From assembly GCA_017962275.1 (NCBI GenBank), contig JAGCVQ010000101.1:1-61055 (forward strand): a stretch of 61,055 nt of DNA. Direction: 5' to 3'. The notes under the pieces were generated by a model, which was given only the letters and a program-made list of their open reading frames with translations, searched no databases and was not told the DNA's origin. Numbering within the stretch: position 1 is the first letter of the stretch; each line of letters begins with the position of its first letter. Source of the stretch: Bacteroidales bacterium (GTDB taxonomy: Bacteria; Bacteroidota; Bacteroidia; Bacteroidales; WCHB1-69). The position numbers and the translations under genes are program-made. This document shows, piece by piece, positions 40,134 to 47,530 of the stretch.

Positions 40134-40163
40134 TGTAGGGGCGAATCATCATTCGCCCCTACA
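40134..40163. repeat. TGTAG-family palindrome, 30 bp, overlapping the aroA stop
   Basis: Arms TGTAGGGGCGAAT and ATTCGCCCCTACA around CATC. On the minus strand it supplies ...ATG TAG, the last codon and stop of aroA. Confidence 0.85.
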
Positions 40164-41370
40164 TCTGTTCTAACAGACCCGGATACGATTTCCTCAGACA
40201 TTCCACGTCATTCAATTCGGCATTCGGGCCGAACAACAGGAACGCCATTGCGAGACGGTGGTCGTGGCATGTATCGAGTCCTGCCCCCGCCACTAACGAT
40301 CGTCCATTCCCCACCATACGTAATTCATTTTCGGAATGAGTGATTTGCGCATACGGCTGCAATTGGGTAACTAACGCATGCAACCTGTCCGATTCCTTGT
40401 ACTTCAAATTCCGCACATTCTGGAAAGTGATGTCGGCAGGAAGAAGCGCGGCGAGGGCGGCCATCACGGGAACCGTGTCGAGGTTGTCGCACACGTCTAA
40501 GACCAATTGAGACATCTTTTCCAAGGGTAATGTCTTCAAAAATACATTTGAACCTTTTATTGAAATGGATAAATTTAATTTTTTGAACCATTGACATATA
40601 ACAGAATCACCTTGTATGGATTCCAACGTCAATGGCGAGAGGACATATTCATTTTCAGGATGCAGTCGGGCGTGGGCGAACCAGAAAAGGGCGGCACTCC
40701 AATCGCCGGGGGCACCAACAGGATTATCCGGCACATCCACCCCAGGAATCTCCACCGGCCAGTCGCGGGTGAGCGCGAGCGTCATGCGCAGGTACGACAG
40801 CGAGGGGATATCCGTCGTGGTGAGATGCAATGTTTTGAGTCCCAACAGCGGGGCCGCCAAAACCAATGCGGAGGCCAATTGCGAGGATTGGGAGGCATCG
40901 AGGGTTAATGACAAACCGGTATCGGATGCGGTATCGGTATCGGTTTTCCCACGTTGTAGAGACGCGGCGTGCAGCGTCTCTACAGATCGAAATGTTTTTC
41001 CTTTAATCAACCAACCATCCCCCTCCCTTTCAATCTCCGCGCCGATCCCGCGTAACACCTCCACCAACGGCAGAATCGGGCGATGCAACAGCCGCGTAGT
41101 GCCTGTCAACAGCCACGTACCCGAGGTGGCAGCGAGCAACGGCATCAGGAACCGATAGGCTGCACCGCAATCCACCACATCAATGGTCGTCACCGCGTCC
41201 GCACCCACGCGTTTCGCATCCGCCATCGTGTGCAATGCGCGCCACACGATGCGCACATCGCTGCCGTCCGCGTCCATCACGGGCGGAATTTCCACGCCCC
41301 GCACGTACGCTATCACCATCCGGCGGATCTTAATACTTTTATTGTCAGGTAGTTGTATCTCGTATCGCAT
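40159..41370 (-). CDS. aroA: 3-phosphoshikimate 1-carboxyvinyltransferase (EPSP synthase) with repeat insertion
   Basis: The enzyme has 403 residues and joins shikimate-3-phosphate and phosphoenolpyruvate on the way to chorismate. Family blocks visible: DCGAAYRFLMPLLAATSGTW near 68-87, LDASQSSQLASALVLAAPL near 157-175, and the C-terminal KYKESDRLHALVTQL near 330-344 and CHDHRLAMAFLL near 370-381. Between LIKGKTFR and LSLTLDASQ lie about 25 extra residues (SVETLHAASLQRGKTDTDTA, then SDTG); the first ten codons coincide with a 30-bp TGTAG palindrome (40955-40984). The stop codon is supplied by another copy. The protein is a divergent, short form. The promoter is at 41388, divergent from the rhomboid gene. 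Confidence 0.88.
   Translation of the reverse strand: MRYEIQLPDNKSIKIRRMVIAYVRGVEIPPVMDADGSDVRIVWRALHTMADAKRVGADAVTTIDVVDCGAAYRFLMPLLAATSGTWLLTGTTRLLHRPILPLVEVLRGIGAEIEREGDGWLIKGKTFRSVETLHAASLQRGKTDTDTASDTGLSLTLDASQSSQLASALVLAAPLLGLKTLHLTTTDIPSLSYLRMTLALTRDWPVEIPGVDVPDNPVGAPGDWSAALFWFAHARLHPENEYVLSPLTLESIQGDSVICQWFKKLNLSISIKGSNVFLKTLPLEKMSQLVLDVCDNLDTVPVMAALAALLPADITFQNVRNLKYKESDRLHALVTQLQPYAQITHSENELRMVGNGRSLVAGAGLDTCHDHRLAMAFLLFGPNAELNDVECLRKSYPGLLEQM
40955..40984. repeat. TGTAG-family palindrome inside aroA
   Basis: Arms TGTAGAGACGC and GCGTCTCTACA around GGCGTGCA. Its 30 bp keep the aroA frame. A GTATCG direct repeat (about 40931-40943, encoding TDTD) lies beside it. Confidence 0.9.
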
Positions 41371-41387
41371 ACCACAAATTCTATAGG

Positions 41388-41395
41388 CAAAAGTA
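41388..41395 (-). promoter_or_regulatory. -7 box for aroA
   Basis: TACTTTTG on the minus strand, 17 bp before the ATG at 41370. It is divergent from 41408. Confidence 0.65.
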
Positions 41396-41407
41396 AAATT
41401 TTTTGCG

Positions 41408-41415
41408 TATTTTTG
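41408..41415 (+). promoter_or_regulatory. -7 box for the rhomboid gene
   Basis: TATTTTTG. The ATG is 102 bp downstream, so the leader of about 95 nt contains the palindrome at 41449. Confidence 0.6.
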
Positions 41416-41448
41416 CCGCCGCTTTGAAGGCGAAGAGACGATGAGTAG

Positions 41449-41468
41449 AGACGCAAAATTTTGCGTCT
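41449..41468. repeat. Perfect 20-bp palindrome in the rhomboid leader
   Basis: AGACGCAAAA and its exact complement TTTTGCGTCT, preceded by GTAG (41445-41448). It is a TGTAG-family copy that could fold in the mRNA leader. Confidence 0.8.
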
Positions 41469-41517
41469 TTGCAAGACGGAATAACAGCCGAGACTTTTAT
41501 AACCTATAACCTTTCAA

Positions 41518-42612
41518 ATGAGCAACGGACAACAAATCGGATTAGGCGGATTCAACATACTGCCGAAAGGTGTTAAAAACCTCTTGATAATCAACACGCT
41601 GATGTTCTTCGCGACGGTTGTGTTCGCGAGGACGGGAATGTGTGACCTGAACAAGTGGCTGGGGCTGCATTACTTCAAAGCCCCCGACTTCCACTTGTGG
41701 CAGTTCATCACCTACATGTTCATGCACGGCAACTTCGGGCACCTCTTCTTCAACATGTTCGCGCTCTGGATGTTCGGGGCGGCGGTGGAGAACTACTGGG
41801 GCACCCGCAAGTTCCTCCTCTACTATCTCGCAACCGGCATCGGCGCGGCGCTCACCCATTATCTCATCACCTACATCGAAGTGGGCCCCACCATGGCGTT
41901 GTTCAATCAGTTCTTGGAGGCCCCATCCCTCGACACCTACCGCTATCTCGTTGAAAACAACACAATCACACAGTTACAGAGCACCCTCCAGAACAACTAC
42001 CAGGTGCTGCAGCAGAGTCCCGATTCGCTCAACGACTTGGTGGTCGCCACCATCTCCATCCAGGACAGCTATCTGAACAGCTTCCTGCTCATCGGCGCGT
42101 CCGGGGCGATTTACGGCATCCTGCTCGCCTTCGGTTTCCTCTTCCCCAACTCCCCGATTTACATCTACTTCCTCTTCCCCATCAAAGCCAAATGGTTCGT
42201 GCTGATTTTCGGCGCCATCGAGCTGATTTACGGCGTGATAGGTACTCCCGACGGCGTAGCGCACTTCGCCCACCTCGGCGGTATGATCTTCGGCATACTG
42301 CTTATATGGCTTTGGCACCGCAACGACACCCGGAATCAACAACAGACCTTCTACCAGTTCAACGGAGGCGGTAGTTCCGACAGACAAAACACAAGATGGC
42401 AATTCGGGAAGAGAGAGAGGTCAACGGATGGAAAATCAAAGTATTATGTCTCCCACGAAAGCGGTCGTCCGCTCAGTGACGAGGATTTCAACGCCCGCCG
42501 GCAGGCCGAGAAGGAGCGTATCGACCAGATTCTCGACAAAATCTCCCAAAGAGGTTACGACGCCCTGAGCAAAGAGGAAAAGGACCTCCTGTTCAAATAT
42601 TCCAACAAATAA
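41518..42612 (+). CDS. Rhomboid family intramembrane serine protease
   Basis: The protein has 364 residues and about six transmembrane helices. HLWQFITYMFMHGNFGHLFFN near 60-80 carries the conserved His/Asn region of helix 2. The catalytic Ser is in IGASGAIYGILLAFG near 192-206, and the catalytic His is in GVAHFAHLGGMIFGILL near 244-260. A Gln/Asp-containing insertion of about 60 residues lies between helices 3 and 4. The C-terminal cytoplasmic tail (about 275-364) ends in a coiled-coil-like stretch ending LSKEEKDLLFKYS, typical of Bacteroidota rhomboids (DUF6576). Its substrate is unknown. The next gene follows after 5 bp. Confidence 0.92.
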   Translation: MSNGQQIGLGGFNILPKGVKNLLIINTLMFFATVVFARTGMCDLNKWLGLHYFKAPDFHLWQFITYMFMHGNFGHLFFNMFALWMFGAAVENYWGTRKFLLYYLATGIGAALTHYLITYIEVGPTMALFNQFLEAPSLDTYRYLVENNTITQLQSTLQNNYQVLQQSPDSLNDLVVATISIQDSYLNSFLLIGASGAIYGILLAFGFLFPNSPIYIYFLFPIKAKWFVLIFGAIELIYGVIGTPDGVAHFAHLGGMIFGILLIWLWHRNDTRNQQQTFYQFNGGGSSDRQNTRWQFGKRERSTDGKSKYYVSHESGRPLSDEDFNARRQAEKERIDQILDKISQRGYDALSKEEKDLLFKYSNK

Positions 42613-42617
42613 CCATA

Positions 42618-43766
42618 ATGGCGAAGAAAAAAAGCAACCGGCTCAAGACGTTTGGCAAGTTCCTGCTTTTCGTCGTCACTTTCCTCGCCGCCATAGGACT
42701 GTTGTTCTCGTTCATGGCCAAGCTGCTTCCGCCGTCATTTTCCAGCACGGTGGCCTACTGCGGTCTTTTCTTTCCCTATTTGCTCCTCGTGAACTTCGTG
42801 CTGACCTTCATCTGGATTGTGGTGGATTTCACTTGGGCAATTATCCCCGTTTCCGTCATCCTTTTGAACGTCAATAATATAGACCGACACTTTCAGTTCC
42901 GCGGCATTGAGAAACCGGAGGTTTGCGCCAACTGCCTGAAGGTGATGAGCTACAACGCCAAAGCTTTCAACATCTACCGCGACGACCAGATGTCGCTCAA
43001 CCGGCAGTTCATCCATTTCCTGCAGAACGAAAAGCCCGACATCCTGTGCATTCAGGAATACAGCTACGACAACACCGGGAAGTCTGGATTCAACTCCACG
43101 CAAGCCATCATCGACGCGCTGAATGTCAAGGACAACGAAAAGACGCACAAGATCATGCTGCCCTATCGCAACAAGTTGGGTTACCAGTTCGGCATGGCCG
43201 TGTTCAGCAAATACCGGATTGTCGATGGGGGCTTTGTGGAGACTTCCGACTCGTCGAGCAACAAGTCCATGTATGTGGACATCCGCTTCAACGGCGACAC
43301 GCTGCGGATTTACAACATCCACCTCGCCTCGATGCACCTTGACAGCGCGGACTACGCCACCGGCAAAGCGCTGTGGGCGGGCTCTTACGACTCCACCTTC
43401 AACAACAAGGCCCAGATGCTCTCGAACAAGATTTCGGCGGCCTACGTGGCACGGCAGCATCAGGCCAAAGCGATTCGCGCCCACATTGACGAGTGTCCCT
43501 ACCCCGTCATCATCTGCGGCGATTTCAACGATTCGCCCGCCTCGTTCAGCTATAACAAGATTATGCACGGTCTGCGCGATTCCTTCCGGAGCAGCGGCAA
43601 AGGCACCGGCACCACCTATATCGGCGGCAACTTCCCGGCCTACCGCATCGACTACATCGCGCACGACAAGCAATACAACGATTTTCAGTACACCGTCTGC
43701 AAGGATTTGGCCGTCTCCGACCATTACCCGATTTACACGTACATTTCGATTGTGAAAAAAGATTAG
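42618..43766 (+). CDS. Membrane-anchored endonuclease/exonuclease/phosphatase family protein
   Basis: The protein has 382 residues. Three N-terminal transmembrane helices (about 15-90) are followed by an EEP hydrolase domain. The metal and catalytic motifs are VMSYNAKAFNIYR near 108-120, ILCIQEYSYDN near 139-149 (Glu), IICGDFNDSPASFS near 293-306 (Asp-Asn) and the ending AVSDHYPIYTY near 365-375 (Asp-His). It is a phosphodiesterase or phosphatase that faces the periplasm or membrane surface; the substrate is open. It starts 5 bp after the rhomboid stop codon, so the two form an operon. Confidence 0.9.
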   Translation: MAKKKSNRLKTFGKFLLFVVTFLAAIGLLFSFMAKLLPPSFSSTVAYCGLFFPYLLLVNFVLTFIWIVVDFTWAIIPVSVILLNVNNIDRHFQFRGIEKPEVCANCLKVMSYNAKAFNIYRDDQMSLNRQFIHFLQNEKPDILCIQEYSYDNTGKSGFNSTQAIIDALNVKDNEKTHKIMLPYRNKLGYQFGMAVFSKYRIVDGGFVETSDSSSNKSMYVDIRFNGDTLRIYNIHLASMHLDSADYATGKALWAGSYDSTFNNKAQMLSNKISAAYVARQHQAKAIRAHIDECPYPVIICGDFNDSPASFSYNKIMHGLRDSFRSSGKGTGTTYIGGNFPAYRIDYIAHDKQYNDFQYTVCKDLAVSDHYPIYTYISIVKKD

Positions 43767-43787
43767 GGTTGGAGGGTTACAGGGACC

Positions 43788-43830
43788 ACCCCGCCCTTCG
43801 GGCACCCCTCCAAAGGAGGGGAATTGGGAG
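43788..43830 (+). repeat. Double-hairpin dispersed element
   Basis: ACCCCGCCCTTCGGGC, then ACCCCTCCAAAGGAGGGGA: two adjacent stems (GCCC/GGGC and CCCCTCC/GGAGGGG). An almost identical copy is at 44978-45018. Confidence 0.85.
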
Positions 43831-43837
43831 CATCCGC

Positions 43838-43858
43838 AACTGCTAACTGCTAACTAAC
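43838..43858 (+). repeat. Heptamer array AACTGCT overlapping a stop codon
   Basis: AACTGCT x2 and AACTAAC. The glycosyltransferase stop (43850-43852) and its last two residues lie in the array. Confidence 0.75.
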
Positions 43859-44830
43859 TGTCAGCCTCTCATACAGATGTTCCCAATGTCGGACCTGCTC
43901 CCTTGCATCAAATTGGCCGAGAGGGTGCAGCCGCATGATTTGCTGTTCGATGGTTCCGAAGAAGTTGCTGACATTCAAGATGGCACGGGCAATTTCATCG
44001 GAGCTGGAGACATTCACGGCATAACCCGCCAATCCCTCCTTGAAGATGCCGTCGGCTATGCTGTCGGGCGCGTAAAGCACCGGTAGTCCCTGCGACAAGG
44101 CCTCGGCATAACGTTGCAGGGAATCCGCCTCAGGCAGCCAGAGGATGTCGTGGTGGCGGTAAACCTCCCGCAGTTCCTCCTCACTGCCGACGGAAACAAC
44201 ACGCAGGAAGTCGTTCTTCTCGGCCTCGCGCAGCACCTTCTGCCGATAACTGCCTTCTGTCACGGCATCTTCCACCACCGTCAGAGAAACCTCGTAGTTG
44301 TGCCGATGCAACTTGCGCATGGCGTGAAGCAGCTCTTCGATCCGGCTGTCGCTCGCAAGCGCCCCGACATACAGCAACTTGATATGAACCAGCGCGGTAG
44401 GCGGATGGATATGCAGGTTGTCGAACCAAAAGGTGTCCATCGGTTCGTACAGCAGCACGGATTTCGCGAAGACCTCATCGGCCACTTTGGAAGGGAGATG
44501 CTTCGCCAGGAAATTCTCCTGCGCCGGGGCGGTGAAAACCACCCTCGCCGCCTCTACAAGCTGCTGCTCATAGCCTTTTCTGTTAAATATCAGATGTTTG
44601 TGATATTGCTGTAAATCCGATTGCACGATTTCCACCACGTAGGGAATATGGCTCGCGTGCGCAGTTTTCCCGCACCCAAACCAGCCGTGGGCTTGGACCA
44701 GGTCCGCACCCACCGGAAGCGTCTCCGCGGGGGTGATAAACTGATGCTCGTAACCGTCCGGCATGTACCGCGTCACGCGCTCCACGCGGTCACGGTCGTT
44801 ATTGTCTGATATGATGTGAACTATTAACAT
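43850..44830 (-). CDS. Glycosyltransferase (GT-B fold)
   Basis: This 326-residue protein begins MLIVHIISDNNDRDRVERVT. It has a short N-terminal domain (DLVQAHGWFGCGKTAHASHI near 44-63 resembles the acceptor-binding loop). A donor domain from about 150 (LLYVGALASDSRIEELLHAM) ends with EADSLQRYAEALSQGLPVLY near 243-262, the usual E-x7-E-like region. This suits GT4-type enzymes acting on envelope polysaccharide. The last residues (TVS, then stop) are encoded by a heptamer array, so the C-terminus was reshaped by the repeat. No clear -7 box precedes the ATG at 44830. Confidence 0.78.
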   Translation of the reverse strand: MLIVHIISDNNDRDRVERVTRYMPDGYEHQFITPAETLPVGADLVQAHGWFGCGKTAHASHIPYVVEIVQSDLQQYHKHLIFNRKGYEQQLVEAARVVFTAPAQENFLAKHLPSKVADEVFAKSVLLYEPMDTFWFDNLHIHPPTALVHIKLLYVGALASDSRIEELLHAMRKLHRHNYEVSLTVVEDAVTEGSYRQKVLREAEKNDFLRVVSVGSEEELREVYRHHDILWLPEADSLQRYAEALSQGLPVLYAPDSIADGIFKEGLAGYAVNVSSSDEIARAILNVSNFFGTIEQQIMRLHPLGQFDAREQVRHWEHLYERLTVS

Positions 44831-44849
44831 TGACTTAGGTTATTGATTT

Positions 44850-44965
44850 TGACCGACCCCACATTGCGCTCCTCCGTCGCTTATGGGTTCCAGGGGTGGC
44901 GGCGCTCGTACCTCGCGCCTTACCCTGGCTACCGAGCTCTTGCCCCTAACGGGGCTGCTTATGGA
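44850..44965 (+). repeat. Long compound repeat with REP-like end
   Basis: GACCCCACATTGCGCTCC near 44852 (CCCCACAC family) runs into GGGTTCCAGGGGTGGCGG, then TACCCTGGCTACCGAGCTC, and ends with TTGCCCCTAACGGGGCTGCT. The last 39 bp (44927-44965) match the elements at 28825 and 34428. It shows that the hairpin families are parts of one larger element. Confidence 0.7.
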
Positions 44966-44977
44966 AAAAGTTTAACT

Positions 44978-45018
44978 ACCCCGCCCTTCGGGCACCCCTC
45001 CAAAGGAGGGGAATGGGG
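44978..45018 (+). repeat. Double-hairpin dispersed element, second copy
   Basis: It repeats the sequence at 43788-43828 nearly base for base, including the AAA loop between CCCCTCC and GGAGGGG. Confidence 0.85.
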
Positions 45019-45032
45019 CTCTTACGTCACAG

Positions 45033-45088
45033 CATTCTTCATTCTTCATTCTTCATTCTTAACTGCTAACTACTAACTGCTAACTAAT
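45033..45088 (+). repeat. Two heptamer arrays joined: CATTCTT and AACTGCT
   Basis: CATTCTT x4 (45033-45060) is followed without a gap by AACTGCT, AACTACT, AACTGCT, AACTAAT. The deacetylase stop codon (45073-45075) and its last residues (LVSS) lie in the second array. Confidence 0.88.
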
Positions 45089-46419
45089 GGCAAATACACT
45101 TCCTTAAAATACCGTTCAAACTCCCGCGTCGTGGCGTGGTTGTGCCAAAGGATGACGAAATCGCCCTCAACATCGAAGCAGCGTTGTTTCAGTCGTTGGG
45201 TCAGGGTGCGGGCATCCTCAACGGAGAGTTTCATGTAGTCGAAGAGGGTGCCGTCCATGACGATGAGCGGATGTTCGATAATGTTCGTCACGCAATCATG
45301 GCGCACATCGTAAAGCGGATACGGGTGACAGGTACCACATCGGAAACCGCACCGTTCGGCAAAACCGAGGGTATAGTCGTCGGTGATACCCACCTGCCGC
45401 CACAGATCTAATGAGTTGGGATCATCCGCGAAAAAGGTACGGAGATAGTGCTGGCGGGAGATTCGGATCTCCTCATCGCACAGCTTGCTGAGATTCTGTT
45501 TCTCTTTCTGGAGACATTGGACATCTTCTGCCGAAGGATAGCTTCCGTGAAGTCCAATCTGACCGCCACGGGACATGACAACCTGGATGATTTCCTGAAG
45601 AATAGGGTCTTGCCAATCATACGTGGCATCCGGATGATCCTCGTCTGTTGCTTTAAAAAAGAAAAACGGATGCAAATTCCAATCCTTTTCCCAATCCAGA
45701 AACTCCAAAATCGCATCCACGTATGGATCCAGAAAGGGACTTTCTTTCCAGTCTCTATACCACTCCATGGATTCCTTAACCATAGACAAGCTTCTGTTAA
45801 TCAACAGGTCGCGGCCAAAAATGGATTTCAGGGCCTGCCAACGACTTGTGAAACGGCGCAAAATATCGATGTCGTGCGTGGGCACGATGCGTTTCGGGCG
45901 CGAAATAGCCTGGAAGCTGTCCGGGAAATAGAGACACAACCACCTGCGCAACAGCATAGCGTATTCGTCCACTAACGGAATCTCAATCAATTTGTATTTT
46001 TCGACCAAACTTCCCTTGTATTGAAAGCGTCCATGCTCATCGCGCCCCTCGGCAAGATACTCCTCGTAACGCGAGAGCAACAAGAAAGAGATCGTAATAA
46101 TGTCAAAGGGAATATAGATAGAGTTCTCTGCATCCGAGCAGACTGCATACTTGCGACCATCAAAAAGCAGGGGAATTTTCAACGTCTGTTTGACATTGTA
46201 CACTCTCAAGGATAGAAACCTCCGACCAGCAAGTAACGAACCAGTTTTTTTCCGGTCTATCGTGTATATGACAAGTCTGACATCTTTCAAAAACACCTTG
46301 ATATTACCATTTCCTTTTTCAACACGGAAAGGCTCGCTTTCCAGATGCGGGAAGGCGACCTTCAGCAGATGCCGGAAGGTGTATTCCAAAGCGTTAAGGG
46401 AAAGCGGGGATTCGGCCAT
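45073..46419 (-). CDS. Polysaccharide deacetylase-like protein with N-terminal DUF7033-type domain
   Basis: The protein has 448 residues. The N-terminal half (about 1-160, including FDIITISFLLLSRYEEYLAE) is the accessory domain found before carbohydrate-esterase-like domains in Bacteroidota. From about 170 a NodB-like barrel follows: IVPTHDIDILRRF holds the metal-binding Asp-His pattern, GGQIGLHGSYPSAED near 282-296 the His motif, and CHPYPLYDV and ILWHNHATT the later strands. It may deacetylate a surface glycan. It starts 9 bp after mnmA and lies downstream of the C10 peptidase in the same direction. The last residues come from a heptamer array. Confidence 0.72.
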   Translation of the reverse strand: MAESPLSLNALEYTFRHLLKVAFPHLESEPFRVEKGNGNIKVFLKDVRLVIYTIDRKKTGSLLAGRRFLSLRVYNVKQTLKIPLLFDGRKYAVCSDAENSIYIPFDIITISFLLLSRYEEYLAEGRDEHGRFQYKGSLVEKYKLIEIPLVDEYAMLLRRWLCLYFPDSFQAISRPKRIVPTHDIDILRRFTSRWQALKSIFGRDLLINRSLSMVKESMEWYRDWKESPFLDPYVDAILEFLDWEKDWNLHPFFFFKATDEDHPDATYDWQDPILQEIIQVVMSRGGQIGLHGSYPSAEDVQCLQKEKQNLSKLCDEEIRISRQHYLRTFFADDPNSLDLWRQVGITDDYTLGFAERCGFRCGTCHPYPLYDVRHDCVTNIIEHPLIVMDGTLFDYMKLSVEDARTLTQRLKQRCFDVEGDFVILWHNHATTREFERYFKEVYLPLVSS

Positions 46420-46428
46420 AGTTGCGGA

Positions 46429-47514
46429 TTATGATTCAATAATGCCACCGCCCAACAAGTCGTCGCCGTCGTAAAAGACCGCACTCTGCCCCGGCGTGAC
46501 TGCGAAAACGGGTTCTTCAAAAACAACTTCAACCTTGCCGTCATCAAGGTGATATAAACGGGCGGGGGTGCCGGCACTGCGATAACGCGAACGGCACAAG
46601 ACCACCCTACCATCCTCAAAATCAGGATATTTGGTAAAATTCAAGTCGGAGACCACGCAGCGAGTATGTTGCAGATCCTCGCGACGACCGAGCACCACGC
46701 GGTTGGTATCAGGCTGTAGCCCGACCACATAGGCAGGTTCACCCAACGCGATGCCCAAACCTTTGCGCTGCCCGACGGTGTAGTTATACAATCCTTGGTG
46801 CTTTCCCACAACCTTCCCATCGGTGATGACAAACTCCCCAACGGGCATACGTTCCTGCAAATCAGGTACTTCGTCCTGCAGAAAATGGCGGTAGTCGTCA
46901 TCCGTCACAAAGCAGATTTCCTCGCTCTCCTTCTTTTGCGAGAGCTTCACAAACCCGTGTTCAGCGGCAATGCGGCGCACCTCGGGTTTGGTAAGTCCAC
47001 CCAAAGGGAAAAGCGTCCGGCCCAGCTGTTCAGAAGTCAGTTTCCAAAGGAAATAGGTCTGATCTTTCTGTGTGTCAACACCTTTCTGGAGATAATACCG
47101 GTCGGCACTCTGGGCGATGCGGGCGTAGTGACCGGTCGCGATATAATCGCAGCCCAGCTCATCCGCCATTTGCAACACCCTACCCCACTTGATGATAGGA
47201 TTACAAAGCACGCACGGATTCGGGGTGCGGCAACGGAGATACTGGTCGATAAAATCCTGAATGACCGTCTGCCGGAAAAGGTCGCGCACATCGAGGATAT
47301 GGTGCTCGAAACCGAGTTGCTCGGCCAGGTGTTTCGCCTCGAAAATGGCATCCACGGAGCAACATCCCCGTTCGCGCGCCATGCAGCTTTCGGTGATGGA
47401 ATCGAAAGTCCGGAAGGTGACACCTGTGAGTTCGTAGCCCTGCTCACGCAGCAGCATGGCAGTCACTCCGCTGTCGATGCCGCCGCTCATGGCAATCAAC
47501 ACTCTTTTCGCCAT
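46429..47514 (-). CDS. mnmA: tRNA 2-thiouridine(34) synthase
   Basis: This 361-residue ATP-dependent thiouridylase modifies the wobble U34 of tRNA-Lys, -Glu and -Gln. The PP-loop is IAMSGGIDSGVTAMLL near 7-22 (SGG.DS). The catalytic cysteines are in NPCVLCNPIIKW (about Cys96-99) and SEEICFV near 197-203. The C-terminal beta-barrel is present (VGQRKGLGIALGEPAYVVGL). The insertion GCCSVDAIFEAKHLAEQLGF near 51-70 is the variant I associate with a second Bacteroidota MnmA paralogue. The ATG lies 16 bp after the C10 peptidase stop codon, so they share a transcript. Confidence 0.94.
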   Translation of the reverse strand: MAKRVLIAMSGGIDSGVTAMLLREQGYELTGVTFRTFDSITESCMARERGCCSVDAIFEAKHLAEQLGFEHHILDVRDLFRQTVIQDFIDQYLRCRTPNPCVLCNPIIKWGRVLQMADELGCDYIATGHYARIAQSADRYYLQKGVDTQKDQTYFLWKLTSEQLGRTLFPLGGLTKPEVRRIAAEHGFVKLSQKKESEEICFVTDDDYRHFLQDEVPDLQERMPVGEFVITDGKVVGKHQGLYNYTVGQRKGLGIALGEPAYVVGLQPDTNRVVLGRREDLQHTRCVVSDLNFTKYPDFEDGRVVLCRSRYRSAGTPARLYHLDDGKVEVVFEEPVFAVTPGQSAVFYDGDDLLGGGIIES

Positions 47515-47530
47515 CTTGTTGACCTCCAGA

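Noticed and set aside
42735..43805. Open frame of 356 codons on the minus strand
   Set aside because: It is antisense to the EEP-domain gene; no start context and no recognisable domain.
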